Origin: VAZQ01 sp963725185
GTDB taxonomy: Bacteria; Pseudomonadota; Alphaproteobacteria; Rhizobiales; Xanthobacteraceae
Assembly: GCA_963725185.1 (NCBI GenBank)
Contig: CAVRXO010000006.1
Coordinates: forward strand, 1,984,001 to 2,048,000
DNA length: 64,000 bases
Direction of reading: 5' to 3'
Shown here: piece by piece, positions 44,400 through 55,603 of the stretch
Position numbering within the stretch: the stretch's first letter is position 1
How the letters are laid out: every line of letters begins with the position of its first letter
The notes under the pieces: model-generated
Database searches by the model: none
The model's input: only the letters and a program-made list of their open reading frames with translations
What the model was told of the DNA's origin: nothing
Translations under genes and position numbers: made by a program

Positions 44400-45614
44400 A
44401 TGTGCCGTGCAGCGGGCTCGCCTTCGGTCAAAAGCGATGGGCTTCTCTTCACTCAACCCATCCTGCACGCCTTCGTTTTGATCTGCGTCCTTCTCCTCGC
44501 CGCACCGCTCGCCCGCGCCCAGGACGGCGGTCCGCTGGTGCTGGCCAAGTCGAGCTATTTCTTCGTCGGCGGCAAGATCGATCCCGCGGTCGAAGGCAGC
44601 CCGATGGTCGGGCAGATGTATGTCGAATACATGATCCCGCAGTCGCTCACGCATCCCTATCCGGTGGTGATGGTTCACGGCGGCAATCAGACCGGCACCA
44701 ACTTCACCGGCACGCCCGATGGCCGCGAAGGCTGGGCGCAATATTTCGTGCGCCACGGCTATGCCGTCTATGTGGTCGATCAGGTCGCGCGCGGGCGCTC
44801 GGCCTATTGGAGCCAGGTCTACGGGCCGCTGCCGCCCTCGCGGCTCAGCTTCGTCGAGCAGCGCTTCGCGGCGCCCGAGCAGACCCCGATGTGGCCGCAG
44901 GCGCATCTGCACAATCAGTTCCCCGGCGCGGGCCGTCCCGGCGATCCGAATTTCGATCAGTTCTACGCCTCGCAGTTTCCCTCGATCTCGAGCTTCCCGC
45001 AGCAGCAGCAGCTCAACCGCGACGCCTTGGTGGCGCTCCTCGACAAGATCGGGCCCGCGATCCTGCTCACCCATTCGCAATCCGGCGCCTTCGGCTGGCC
45101 GGTAGCAGATGCGCGGCCGAGCCTGGTCAAGGCGATCCTGGCAGTCGAGCCGAGCGGGCCGCCGGTGCACGACATCGAGAACCTCGGGGCCCCTGACTGG
45201 TTCAAGGACGCCGAGCGGCTGAAGATCTCCGGCCTCGGCGACATCCCGATCGCCTACGATCCGCCGCTCGGGGGCGACCAGAAGCTCGCCTTCGTGCGCG
45301 CCGAGGCCCCCGCCCGGCCCGATCTGGTGCGCTGCTGGCGCCAGCAGGAGCCGGCCCGCAGGCTGCCGAACCTGGCCAAGATTCCCGTGCTGATCGTTAC
45401 CAGCGAGGCCTCCTATCACGCTCCCTATGACGATTGCACGGCGGCCTATCTGACCCAGGCCGGCGTGCCGGTCCGCCACGTCCATCTTGCCGATCTCGGC
45501 ATCCGCGGCAACGGCCACATGATGATGATCGAGAAGAACAACCAGGCCATCGCCGCCGTCCTGCTGGATTGGCTGGACCAAGGCTTCCCGGTCGCGCCGC
45601 CGCCGCCGAAATGA
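44400..45614 (+). CDS. Secreted alpha/beta-hydrolase (esterase-like)
   Basis: 404 residues from ATG 44400 with GGGAGG upstream; the longer frame start at 44235 lies in the inverted repeat. Signal peptide (HAFVLICVLLLAAPLARAQ). Hydrolase motifs: oxyanion region PVVMVHGGNQTGTNF, nucleophile THSQSGAFGWP (Ser in HSQSG, the G-x-S-x-G elbow with His at the first position) and C-terminal RGNGHMMMIEKN with the catalytic His. The middle part HLHNQFPGAGRPGDPNFDQF is a lid-like insert seen in secreted rhizobial esterases. Substrate unknown. Confidence 0.85.
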   Translation: MCRAAGSPSVKSDGLLFTQPILHAFVLICVLLLAAPLARAQDGGPLVLAKSSYFFVGGKIDPAVEGSPMVGQMYVEYMIPQSLTHPYPVVMVHGGNQTGTNFTGTPDGREGWAQYFVRHGYAVYVVDQVARGRSAYWSQVYGPLPPSRLSFVEQRFAAPEQTPMWPQAHLHNQFPGAGRPGDPNFDQFYASQFPSISSFPQQQQLNRDALVALLDKIGPAILLTHSQSGAFGWPVADARPSLVKAILAVEPSGPPVHDIENLGAPDWFKDAERLKISGLGDIPIAYDPPLGGDQKLAFVRAEAPARPDLVRCWRQQEPARRLPNLAKIPVLIVTSEASYHAPYDDCTAAYLTQAGVPVRHVHLADLGIRGNGHMMMIEKNNQAIAAVLLDWLDQGFPVAPPPPK

Positions 45615-45631
45615 GCCGCGGGCCTTGGCAC

Positions 45632-45772
45632 TTTTCCCGGACAAGGCGCAGCGCGAAGCGCTGCACTGCTGATCCGGGATCGTTCCAAACTCAGAGCGTG
45701 CAATGATCCCGGGTCAGCGGCGCACCACCAAAAGGTGCTGCGCTGCGCCCGGGAAAAGCTGCAAACGCCGCA
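45632..45772. repeat. Dispersed repeat R3, copy 2
   Basis: Two facing arms: CTTTTCCCGGACAAGGCGCAGCG near 45632 and CTGCGCTGCGCCCGGGAAAAG near 45770, around ATCCGGGATCGTTCC/AATGATCCCGG. Shares the GGGATCGTTCCAA core with 56627-56757 and 36660-36757. Confidence 0.65.
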
Positions 45773-45812
45773 CCACTGCCTTCGCCGCTGCTGGGACGAG
45801 TGCCGAGGGCGC

Positions 45813-48800
45813 TTACCGTTTTGCCGGCTGGCCGACCGGCTTGAGCTCGCCGGCGTCCTGGATCGCCTTTGAGGGATCGACCAAGCCGGAGCCGAAGTCG
45901 TCGTCGCGCTCCTTGGTGCCTGGATGCTTGGCGCTCACCTCAAGGATCTTGCGAACCTCCTCGGGCGTGAGAGCGGGGTTGCGCTCGAGCAGGAGCGCCA
46001 CGATGCCCGACACCTCGGCGGAGGAGACCGAAGTCCCGGTGGTCAGCTGATAGGTGTCGTCGGGCGCCGGCACCAGGATGTCGACGCCGGGCGCCGCCAC
46101 CGCGATGTAGCGGCCGCGATTGGCGCCGCTGAAGATCTTGTCGTTGGAATCGGTCGCCGTCACCGCGATGACGTTGGGATCGGCGCCGGGAAAGAGCGGC
46201 GGCGACTTCGGTCCGGCATTGCCGGCCGCGGCGATCAGCACGATGCCCTTGTCGTGGGCGAGCTTGAGCGCCCGCTCCATGGAGGGATCGCGCGGACCCG
46301 CAAAGCTCATATTGATGATGCGCACGCCCTTGGTGGTCGCCCAATCGAGGCCTTTCAGGATGTTGTAGGTCGTGCTGTCGGCGTTCGCCGCATTGCTCGA
46401 GAAGGCATGGATCGCATAGATGCGGGCCGCCGGCGCGATGCCCATCAGCTTGCGATGGGCCGCGATCGCTCCCGCCATGCCGGTGCCGTGCGGATGCGGC
46501 TTTTCCGCGGGTCCGCCGACCGCGTCGTATTGGTCGGCGAACACGCCGTCGAGGTCGGGATGCTTGATGTCGATCTGCGAGTCGATGACCGCGATCGAGA
46601 TGTTGTTGCCCTTGATCTGCCGGTGGATGTCGATGAGCCCGAGCTTGCCGAGCGCATATTGGGCGGCGTCGCCCTCCTCCTGCGTGCGGCCGGCGAGGTC
46701 GGGGTCGGGTGCCTGATCCTGCAGCGTGTGATAGATGAAGTTCGCCTGCGCGACCGCGACGATCCGGTAGCGCGCCAGCGCGCGGATCACGTCGGCGACC
46801 GTCTGGCCGCTGTTGATATGCATGCGCAGCAGGTTCTGGTGCGTCTGCATCAGGCATTGCGAGGCCGTGATGCTCAGCCGCAGCGCGCGCGCCACCGCGT
46901 CGATCGCCGCCTGCGGGGTGTCGCAATCGACCTGCAGCACCACCTCGTCCTTGATGTAGCGGGTCTCGCCGGGCGGCGGCACCGCGATCAGCCTGGGCTC
47001 GCCGGCAGGCGGCGGCAAGGGCCGCGGAGCCGTTGGCGCCACCACGGTGAAGACATCCGGGCCGAGCGACACGAGGGTGAGACCGCCGGTGAGATTGTCG
47101 ATGATCTGCTGTTGCGGCGGTGGCGTCGTCGTCGTGGTCGTGACGGGCGGGGGCGGGAATGGGTTGTAGAGGATGCCGTTGCTCAGGTAGTAGCACGTCG
47201 AATCGCCGCAACCCGCACCGCCGAACAGGGCCAAGCCGCCCAGCCCCTGGGTCGGATAGCTCTGTCCCACCTGCGACTCGACCATGCTGCCGGCGCCGCC
47301 GCTGGCCGAGCCGGTGCCGGAGGAGTTGGACGAGACGGTGCCGATCGGAAAGCTCGATCCCGAGATTGAACCAGCGGCGAAATTGCTGAACGCCGCCAGC
47401 GCGCCGACGAACCCGCCCACCGAGCTGTTGGGGCCTGCCGTCACGTTGCCGGACGAGGTCGAGGGATCGATCAGGCCGAAATCGATGCCGGCGAAACCGC
47501 CGGCCGCGTCGTGCGATCCGATGCCGGTCACCGACGACGACGTGGTCGAGTCCTGGATCAAGCCGAGATTGATCGCCGCGAAGCCGCCGAGCGCGCTGTC
47601 CGAGGTGCCGGTGACCGGCCCCGATGCGCGCGATTTGGTGATCGTGCCGCCGTTCACGCCGACCAGCCCGCCGACCGAGCTGTTCGCACCGGTGCTGGTG
47701 ACGGCGCCGGACGCGCTCGATTGCGAGACCGAGCCGGTCGCGCTTCCGCCGCCGCCGGCCGCGACGAGGCCGACCAGCCCGCCGAGGCTGCTGTTGGCGC
47801 CGCCGGTGACGGTCCCGGAGGCTGACGACAGCGAGACCATGCCGTTGAGCAACCCGGTCAACCCACCGGCGGCGCCGCCGGCGCCGACGGTGACATTGCC
47901 GCTCGCGGTCGAGGAAAGGATGAGGGCGTTGTCGTTCTGGCCGTCGCCCCCGCCGCAGCCGTTGCAGCCGCCGGGACTGTTGTCGCTCGTGAGCCCGCCG
48001 GCCAGGCTGTTGTCGCCGGCGCTGACATTGCCGCTCGCGAACGACGATTTGATCGTGCCGCTGTTGTCGCTGACCAGACCGCCGACATTCAATCCGGCGA
48101 CGCCGAGGGTTCCGACGTTCCCGGTGGCAAACGCGGATTGAATGAGGCCCGCATTGGATGCGGCCAGCCCGCCGAGGTGGGTCGCGCCGCCGCCCCCGCC
48201 TTGCGATCCCGCACCCGCGGCTCCGGTGACCGCGCCGATCGCGAACGCATTCACGATGGTGCCCTGGTTGCCTCCGACCAGGCCGCCGCCTTGTCCATGC
48301 GAGCCCACGCTGACGGCGCCGGTCGCGCAGGAGAACGCCGCGCCCTGCGCACAGGTCGAGGCCAGCGTCGGCGTGGTCGAACCGCTGATGGTCCCCGCAT
48401 TGGTCCCGACCAGGCCGCCCGCGTCGGTGAATGTGGATTGCCCTTGCTGCTGCTGCGGCGGCACATTTGCACTTGAGCTCACGGTGCCGGTCGCCTGCGA
48501 GTTGGTGATCGTCGAGCCCTGCGCTTGTTGACCGACCAAGCCGCCAACGGACGAGCTAAGGCCCGTGATGCTGACGTTCCCTGAGGCGAAAGACGTCGAA
48601 ATGGTGCCTGCACCGCCGTTGAAGAGCCCGTTCTGCCCGGCCAGACCGCCGACGAAGGTGTCGGCGCCGCCGCTGACATTGCCGCTCGCCTGCGAGCCGG
48701 TCACGGTCCCCAGATTGCTGGCTAGGAGCCCGCCGGCGGAGTTGATCTCGCTTTGCGTCGTCGAATCTCCCACGCTGACCGTGACATTGGCGCTCGAGCC

Positions 48801-51240
48801 CGTGATCAGGCCGCCGGGATTGTTCTGACCGACCAGGCCGCCCGCCCCGATGCCCATGAACGATCCGCCGTTCACGCTGCCGCTGAGGACGGCGACATTG
48901 CTGATGGTTCCCGCGTTGGTGCCCGCGAGCGCGCCGATGAACTGGACGTCGGCGCTGGCCGTGATGTTGACGCTCGCCAGGTTGAGATTGCGAACGACGC
49001 CGGAAGCTCCGATGAACGGGAACAGCCCCACCGAATTATTCGAATGGAGCGGGGACAGCGTGAGCTGGCTGATCGTGGAGTTGACTTCAAGGCCGCCATT
49101 GCCGTCAAACAGGCCGTTGAATGTCACGTCCCCCAAGCCGGTGAAGCCGCTCGCCGAAAAGCTCGTGCCCAGCGCAAAATTGCCGCTGATGCCACCATGG
49201 ATGTCCACGCTGCTGCCCATAGTGGTCAGGTCGGCAGCGCTGTTGACCAGCATGTAGGCGGTAAGCTGCCCCGGCGCCGATCCGTTGGTCTGGACATTGG
49301 TCGAGAAGATGAACGGGTTCTGGTATTTGGTGCAGCCCGAGCAGTCCGGGTTTTTGATCGGATTGTAGTAGAACGACATTGTCCCGGTGCTTCCCGAGAA
49401 ATCGATCTCGGTCGGATGGGCGGACCATTCGAAGTGGATTATTCCGCTCCCGCTGCCGGTGTTGTCGGCGCGCAGCACCAGATTTCCCGCCCCGGTATTG
49501 GTTATCAGCGTCACCTGGCTGCCGCCGGTATTGTTGAAGAAGATGTCGTGGAATGCGCTCAGCGTCAGCGTGCTGTTGCTCGACCAGCTGATGGGGGCGT
49601 TCACGATGATGTCGCCGGCCCCTCCATCCGAATTCGTGTTTCCGGTCGTGCCCGGCGGTCCGCTCGGCGGCCCGCTGGCAAAGGTCTGCAAGATGATGCT
49701 GGTGGATTCGAGATCGCTTGAAATCGTCCCGGCAGCGGTCGAATTGATAATGAGGTCGGTGGGATCGAGCAGCCAGGTGCCGGTCGTGCCGGCCGGCGCC
49801 GACGTGTTCACCACTGCGCCGGTGAAGTTCAGCACCCCATGGCTCGACGTCTCCACGAACCCGCCATTGCCGCTGGCGGCCCCACCCTGCGCCAGGATGG
49901 TGCCCGCGAAAGCTGGTCTGTTGATCCGACCACAGCACCACCTTGCCGCCATTGCCGCTGCCGGTCGCCGAGGCATTGATGACGGAGGCGGCGTCGACGC
50001 TCACCGTGGTGGCGGTCGCGATCGCAAAGGATTCAAGCTTGGCCAGCTCGATTGCGGACGCGGCGGTGCTCGGATGGCCGCCGCCGGTATCGCCGCCGAT
50101 CAGCACGCGGCCGCCGCCGGCGTCGCCCGAGGCGTCGATGGTGGCGCCGGCGAGCACGATGTTCTCGCCCGTCACCACCACGGTGCCGCCGGTCGTGCCT
50201 TTGTCCTTGCCGGCGGCCGAGATCTGGCCCGCGAGCTTGACGGTCTGGGTCGGCGCGCCGGCTCCCTTGCTGGCGCCGGTGGCGGCGCTGAGCACGATCT
50301 TGCCGCTGCGAGTGCCGATCGAGTTCGCCTCGATCACGCCCTTGTTGTTGATGACGGAATCGACCACTGCCCGCGCGGCCGCGGCGGTGAGCTCGACGCG
50401 GCCGCCATTGGCGCTGAGCTTGCCGGTATTGCGGACCAGCGATTTGAGGGTTTTACCGGTCTGGACGTCCTTGACCGCCGAAGCGATCTGATCGTTGACC
50501 GCAAGCGTGATCAGCTGGTCGCCGTAGAAATCAAGCGTGAAGGCGTTGCCGGCCGCCAGGCTGACGGTGCCGAGCGTCGCCGTGATGGTGCCCGAATTGC
50601 GCACTCCGGGCGCCACCAGGGCGGCGAAGCCGCCCGATGCGGCCGTGATGGTGCCCTGGTTGACGATGGAAGCGTTCGGCAGGCCCGGAATGTTGAAATT
50701 GTAGTGCCCCGCCATGAAGTCGTCATTGCGGATGTCGTTGGTGGTGGCGAGGAAACCGGCGGTGTTGATGGACGAATGGGACCCGAACAGGATGCCGTCG
50801 CCGTTGACGATGAAAACGCGGCCGTTCGCGTTCAGCGTGCCGTCGAGGAACGACGGCCCTTGCCCGCCGACCACGCGGTTGAGCACGACCGCGGCGTTGT
50901 TGGGCTGATTGAAGGTCGTGGTCTCGCCCTGGCCGATATTGAAGGTCGCCCAGTTGATGATCGCGCTCTGGCTCGACTGGTTGATGGTCACCGAGCCGGT
51001 GCCCTGGCCCTGGATGCCGGCATTGCCCCCCACCACGGTGCCGCCATTGGGACCGGCATCGGCGGGCACCGCAGCCAGCACCGCGAGCGTCGCGAGACCC
51101 GCGAGCGTCGCTCGCGTCGTCAGCCCCGCGGCGGTGGCGAGCAGAAGACGATGAGATCGTGAAGACCGCAGCGTGCCGACGGACTTCTTGAGGCCGGGAG
51201 GCAGCGGTCGAGACAGGGGAGGGGACATTAGAAGGGACAT
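45813..51240 (-). CDS. TpsA-type filamentous-haemagglutinin exoprotein fused to a subtilisin-like protease (one frameshift)
   Basis: Two overlapping frames give ~1808 residues. Order: signal region; a TPS secretion domain (TINQSSQSAIINWATFNIG, FNQPNNAAVVLNRV, NANGRVFIVNGDGILFG); a beta-helix stalk; many GLUG-type repeats (GGLVGQN, ASGNVSAG) over ~600 residues; a Pro/Thr-rich linker (PPPPVTTTTTTPPPQQQ); an I9-like prodomain (RYIKDEVVLQVDCDTPQAAI); and an S8 domain. The triad is complete: Asp in ISIAVIDSQIDIKHPDL, His in HPHGTGMAGAIAA, Ser in TTGTSVSSAEVSG (codon 46029-46031), with oxyanion Asn in AAAGNAG. The frame breaks near 49912, where one T too many in AGCTTTCGCG explains it. TpsB lies 12 bp upstream. 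Probably a surface adhesin that carries its own maturation or release protease. Confidence 0.88.
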
Positions 51241-51252
51241 GGGGGCCTGCCG

Positions 51253-52968
51253 CTAATTGTTCTTGGCGGACAGCACGAAGAAGAACCGCCAATCGTTCCG
51301 TGGCCCCTCCACGGCCTTGGCTGCGGACAAGTCCGCAGTGAAGATGTTGAGCCAGCCTAGACGGAGTCCACCCCCAGCCGACGCGGCCACCATGTTCCGA
51401 GGTGTCCCGACATCTGGGGCCAAATTATGGAGCGAGCCCCAGTCGCCGAAACCATAGAGCTGCGCCTGGCTGAGCTGCTTGGGCGTGATGGGCATCACCG
51501 GGACGTCGTAGCGCAGTTCGCCCAGCGTCTCGACGCATTCGTCGGCGACCAATTCGGAGGGATCGAAGGCACGGCCGAATACCCGCCCGCCATAGCCGCA
51601 CAGCTCCGGATCGAGCAGCGGCGTGCCGGCCAATTGGCCATAGGCGGCGAGCAGGAAGGAGAAGCTCGCCGGCAATTGCTGCACCCGCGTGACCGTCGCC
51701 TCGACCTTGCTGAAATCGACCCGGCCGTTGAGGCGGCTCGCCAATGGCTGGCCGTTGTCGGTGCTGCCGAGGCCCTGCACGCCCTTGCTTGCGGTCAGGT
51801 TGACCTGGCTGATGCCGTTCCAGGGATCGGCCCAGTCTCCGTTGGCCTTGAAGCGGCCGCCGCGCAGATCATCGCGCGTGCTGGGCGGCACGGCGGGATT
51901 ATCGAGGAGGTCCCCCTCGTTGTGCGAGATGAACCAGAGCCCGGTCACCGACAGGTTGCGCTCGCGCGTGCGAATGATCGGATAGGTCAATCCGGTCTCC
52001 ACCACCGTGCTCTTGGTCCGGTAATCCAGCTGCTCCAGTTGCGGCGTTCCGGGCCGTCCCCAGCCGTCGCTCGCGTCCACGAAGAACAAGAGGCCTTCGG
52101 CGTTCAGCACCTGGCTGTATTGGCCATAGATGTATTTGAGCTCCTCGGTCTTGAACGGGCCCGCATAGCTGAAGGTGAAGGCATCGTGGACGCGCAGCAG
52201 ATTGTTGAGCGTCACGCTGGCGAGGAATTCGAGTGGACCCTGTCCGGGCGGACCGCGATTGTCGACCCTGGCGGCCCAATCGATCGGGTTTTCGGCGGTG
52301 AGCTCGACGACCAGGGTCGCGGCGCCCTGATTGGCGGCCGACGGCTTGAGGCTGTTCTTGAATTTCAGGCCCGGCAGATCGCCGGCCAGCAGCAAATAGC
52401 GCTCGATGGTGTGGATGTTGGACGGGCGCTCGGCCGTGATCCTGGCCGTGTAATAGGAGAAGAAATCGCGAAACTTGTCCAAGGCGCGCGGCCATTCGAC
52501 TTTGTCGACATAGCCTTCGATGACCTGGATCTGCACCGTGGCGCCGCCCGGATTGAGCTGTTGCGGCGGCACGATCGCGCGCGAGATGACGTAGCCGTCA
52601 GTGCCGTATTTGCTGGTGATCTTTTGCGCCAGATCGTAGATCGCCTGCAGCGTGACCTGGTGGCCGACCAGGTCCGCATAGAGCGGCGCGATCTGATCTT
52701 GCGAGTAGACCGTCATGCCGACGATGCGGACGGCGCGCACGACCACTTTGATGCGGTCGGCGCCTTTGGGCGCGACGGTGCTCGGCAGCGAGATCGCGCC
52801 GCCGCCGGGTTGCGACAGCGGCGCGGCCGGCTCGGTGAATTGCTGCTGCTCGCGCCCGGGCTGCACGCTGGGCGGGATCACGGGCTGCGCCATTGTGGCC
52901 GTGGTGGCGGCGGTCGCAACTACGACCAGCGCCAGTGCCGCAACCACGCGGCGGAGGCCCAAAGGCAT
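51253..52968 (-). CDS. TpsB-type outer-membrane transporter (ShlB/FhaC family)
   Basis: 571 residues with signal peptide (VVAALALVVVATAATTATMAQ). Two POTRA domains follow (KVVVRAVRIVGMTVYSQDQI, VIEGYVDKVEWPRALDKFRDFFSYYTARI) and a 16-strand barrel ending RFFFVLSAKNN. The barrel has the FGRAFDPSE block where TpsB proteins place their VRGY/FGRGF loop-6 motif. It exports the exoprotein encoded immediately downstream (start 12 bp after its stop). The 325-bp region before its ATG is gene-free and should hold the promoter. Confidence 0.93.
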   Translation of the reverse strand: MPLGLRRVVAALALVVVATAATTATMAQPVIPPSVQPGREQQQFTEPAAPLSQPGGGAISLPSTVAPKGADRIKVVVRAVRIVGMTVYSQDQIAPLYADLVGHQVTLQAIYDLAQKITSKYGTDGYVISRAIVPPQQLNPGGATVQIQVIEGYVDKVEWPRALDKFRDFFSYYTARITAERPSNIHTIERYLLLAGDLPGLKFKNSLKPSAANQGAATLVVELTAENPIDWAARVDNRGPPGQGPLEFLASVTLNNLLRVHDAFTFSYAGPFKTEELKYIYGQYSQVLNAEGLLFFVDASDGWGRPGTPQLEQLDYRTKSTVVETGLTYPIIRTRERNLSVTGLWFISHNEGDLLDNPAVPPSTRDDLRGGRFKANGDWADPWNGISQVNLTASKGVQGLGSTDNGQPLASRLNGRVDFSKVEATVTRVQQLPASFSFLLAAYGQLAGTPLLDPELCGYGGRVFGRAFDPSELVADECVETLGELRYDVPVMPITPKQLSQAQLYGFGDWGSLHNLAPDVGTPRNMVAASAGGGLRLGWLNIFTADLSAAKAVEGPRNDWRFFFVLSAKNN

Positions 52969-53174
52969 ACCTCACCCCCCGTATCGGCTTATCAGCGCCG
53001 GACTTATGTGTAATTTTTAGAGAAGCCCCGGAGGGGGCGCAATTGCTTTCAAGCCCGTGGCGGCGCCCCGATCGTGCATTTCTTGGAGTTGTTTCCCTAC
53101 GGCCACAGCTGTCCCATTTCGATCCGCCGCATTCGCACCGGGCTTGGGATTCTTCGTCCTACGCCAAGGCGTTA

Positions 53175-53196
53175 GGGCATTTTGAGGAAAATGCCC
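53175..53196. terminator. Hairpin between ialB and tpsB; surrounding 325-bp gap otherwise empty
   Basis: Perfect 9-bp stem GGGCATTTT (53175-53183) / AAAATGCCC (53188-53196), loop GAGG, ~100 bp past the stop of the minus-strand IalB gene. The stem itself supplies A/T runs in place of a trailing T-run. The gap 52969-53293 has no other feature I can support; the tpsB promoter presumably lies in it. Confidence 0.45.
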
Positions 53197-53293
53197 GCCG
53201 CAACCAACCGCTGCCGAATGCCTACATTTTCACCAGGCGGACCGGCAGCAGCCCGAAATCCTGCTTTTCCGTCCCGAAATGCGCTACCGGAGC

Positions 53294-53854
53294 TCATTTG
53301 GTCTTGTCATAGGCGATCCCGAAGCCGAGCAGCGGCAGGGACATCTCGATCGGCTTCTTGCTCGCGTCCTGGATCGTAACCTTGAGGTCGGTGCCGGTGC
53401 GCATCGCGGCCAGGAATCGGTCGTTCGGCACCATCGTGACCAGACAGCCGGTATTGTTGCAGGTCTGGATCGGCTGGTGCTCGGGCGGGCCGGCGTCGAC
53501 CTTCAGCAAGACCCCCTCGGTGAGGTTGAGGCCCAGCGGCAGCAGCAATGACATCTGCGGACCCTTGGTATCGGGGGCGTAGCGGACCGCCACGCTGGCC
53601 ACCAGCTGCCGGGTATCGCGTTGGAAAATCTGCTGAACGGCGCGGCACTCCAGGGTGTGGCCGTCGCCGGTGCATTCGACCCGCCAAGCCGCCGCCGTTT
53701 CGGGAGCTGCTTGCGCGCGCAGCTCGCCGGGTTGCATGAGGGCGATGGCAGCCACCAGCGCCGTGGATGCGATGATCCCTGCCTTCGCGGGGATGGCCTC
53801 GGGAGAACGCTTAGGCAAACTCGGGTGCATTGTGGGTCTCATCCTGTGCATCAT
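53294..53854 (-). CDS. ialB: Invasion-associated locus B (IalB) family protein
   Basis: 186 residues, or 178 if the ATG at 53830 (with AGGATGAG upstream) is the true start. Signal peptide (IIASTALVAAIALMQPGELRAQA). IalB features: WRVECTGDGHTLECRAVQQIF and QIQTCNNTGC-like IQTCNNTGCLVTMVPN, giving four cysteines for two disulfides, LLLPLGLNLTEGVLLKVD and LPLLGFGIAYDK at the end. Named for Bartonella, but widespread in free-living rhizobia as a periplasmic or surface protein. It stands alone upstream of the TPS operon. Confidence 0.9.
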   Translation of the reverse strand: MMHRMRPTMHPSLPKRSPEAIPAKAGIIASTALVAAIALMQPGELRAQAAPETAAAWRVECTGDGHTLECRAVQQIFQRDTRQLVASVAVRYAPDTKGPQMSLLLPLGLNLTEGVLLKVDAGPPEHQPIQTCNNTGCLVTMVPNDRFLAAMRTGTDLKVTIQDASKKPIEMSLPLLGFGIAYDKTK

Positions 53855-53913
53855 GATGATTGATGGATAGCATAATCCCGGGCTTCATAGCATGAGCCGG
53901 AAGGGACGGAAGC

Positions 53914-55546
53914 GTGATCAGGGAATACGACTATATCATCGTCGGCGCCGGTTCGGCCGGCTGCGTGCTGGCCAACCGGCTGAGCGAGGACAATGCGCGC
54001 GTGCTGCTGCTGGAGGCCGGCGGGGCGGACCGCAATCCGCTGATCCATATCCCGCTCGGCATGGGCAAGATGCACGATCATCGCATGCACGACTGGGGTT
54101 ATGCGACCGAGCCCGAGCCGGCCTTGAACAACCGGCGCATCGAGGCCATGCGCGGCAAGGTGCTGGGCGGCTCGTCCTCCATCAACGTGATGGCCTATAC
54201 GCGCGGCAACCGCGCCGATTATGACCGCTGGGCGCAAAAGGGCGCGCGCGGCTGGTCCTATGCGGACGTGCTGCCCTACTTCAAGCGCGGCGAGACCTGG
54301 GAGGCCGGCGAAAACGTCTGGCGCGGCGGCAACGGGCCCGCTCGGCACCCAGTTCGCCAAGACCCTTGATCCCTTGTTCGACGCCTGGGTCGAAGCCGGA
54401 GCGGCGGCCGGCTTCCCGCCCAATCCCGACTACAACGGGGCGCGGCAGGAGGGCTTCGGCCGCGGCCAATTCACGATCCGGGACGGCCGTCGCTCCTCCT
54501 CGGCGCGCGCCTATCTGCGGCCGGCGCGGCGGCGGCGGCAACCTCGAGGTCGCGACCGGCGCGCATGCGACCCGCGTGCTGATCGAAGGGCACGCGCGCG
54601 GTCGGGGTCGAACTGCATCAAGGCGAGCGGCGATCTGGTTCGCGCGCGGGCGAGCGGCGAGGTGATCGTGTGCGCCGGCACGTTCAACTCGCCGCAACTG
54701 CTCATGCTGTCGGGCATCGGGCCGGCCGCGCATCTGCGCCAATTCGGCATCACGCCGTTGGTCGATCTGCCGGTCGGCCAAAACCTGCAGGACCACCTGG
54801 GCGCCTACATGTTCTTTGGGCGGCGCCAGCCCGGCGCCTTCCATCGCGAGATGCGCTTCGACCGCATGGCCGTCAGCATGGTGCGCGCCTATCTGTTCGG
54901 CACGCGGTCCCGCCACCGTGGTGCCGGGCGGCCTGCACGCCTTCATCAAGACCCGGCCCGAGCTAGCCGCGCCCGACATCGAGTTCATGTTCCGCGGCAC
55001 TGCGCCGCATCCGCATCTGTGGTTTCCGCTGCTGCGGCCGGCATTTCGCGACGGCTTTGGGATCCGGCCGACGCTGCTGCATCCCGACAGCCGCGGCGAG
55101 ATCCTGCTGCGCTCGGCCGATCCGCGCGATCCGCCGCGCATCTGCTACAACTTCTTTTCCGCGCCCGACGATCTGCCGCGGCTGCGCGCGGGTTTCCGCA
55201 TCGCCCGCGACCTCGTGCCATCGCAGCGCGCTCGATCCTTATCGGGACGTCGAGACCAAACCCGGGCGATCGGGTGCAGAGCGACGCCGAGATCGACGCC
55301 TGGCTGCGCGCCACCGTCATCACCGCGCACCATCCGGCCGGCACCTGCGCGATGGGCACGCTGCCCGACACCGTGCTCGATCCGCAGCTGCGGGTGCGCG
55401 GCGTCGCCGGATTGCGCGTGGTCGACGCCTCGGCGATGCCCGACATGGTCTCCGCCCACATCAATGCCTGCGTGCTGATGATGGCCGAGAAAGCCGCCGA
55501 CCTGATCCGCGGCCGCGAGCCGCTGCCGCCCGCGCTGGATGCGTAG
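53914..55546 (+). pseudogene. GMC-family FAD oxidoreductase (multiply frameshifted)
   Basis: About 540 residues restored, GTG start at 53914. FAD site YIIVGAGSAGCVLANRLSE, GMC signature 1 RGKVLGGSSSINVMAYTRG, signature 2 AGTFNSPQLLMLSGIGP, and the C-terminal active-site HHPAGTCAMG with DASAMPDMVSAHINA. Breaks near 54342, 54530, 54590, 54615, 54905 and 55240; I checked several and each is mended by removing one base (for instance GGGCC(C)GCTC). Family members oxidise choline or other primary alcohols. No betaine genes are near. Probably functional in the organism. Confidence 0.85.
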
Positions 55547-55603
55547 AGGCTCATTAGCGCGTTTACGCGCGTCCTCCACGCGCTATGGTCGGGTCAATCC
55601 GGC

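Noticed and set aside
41957..44452. 831-residue minus-strand frame across binding-protein, REP and VOC genes
   Set aside because: Crosses three unrelated features and REP repeats, with no domain; shadow of plus-strand genes.
49387..51162. 591-residue plus-strand frame opposite the exoprotein gene
   Set aside because: No motifs, low-complexity; opposite strand carries the TPS domain.
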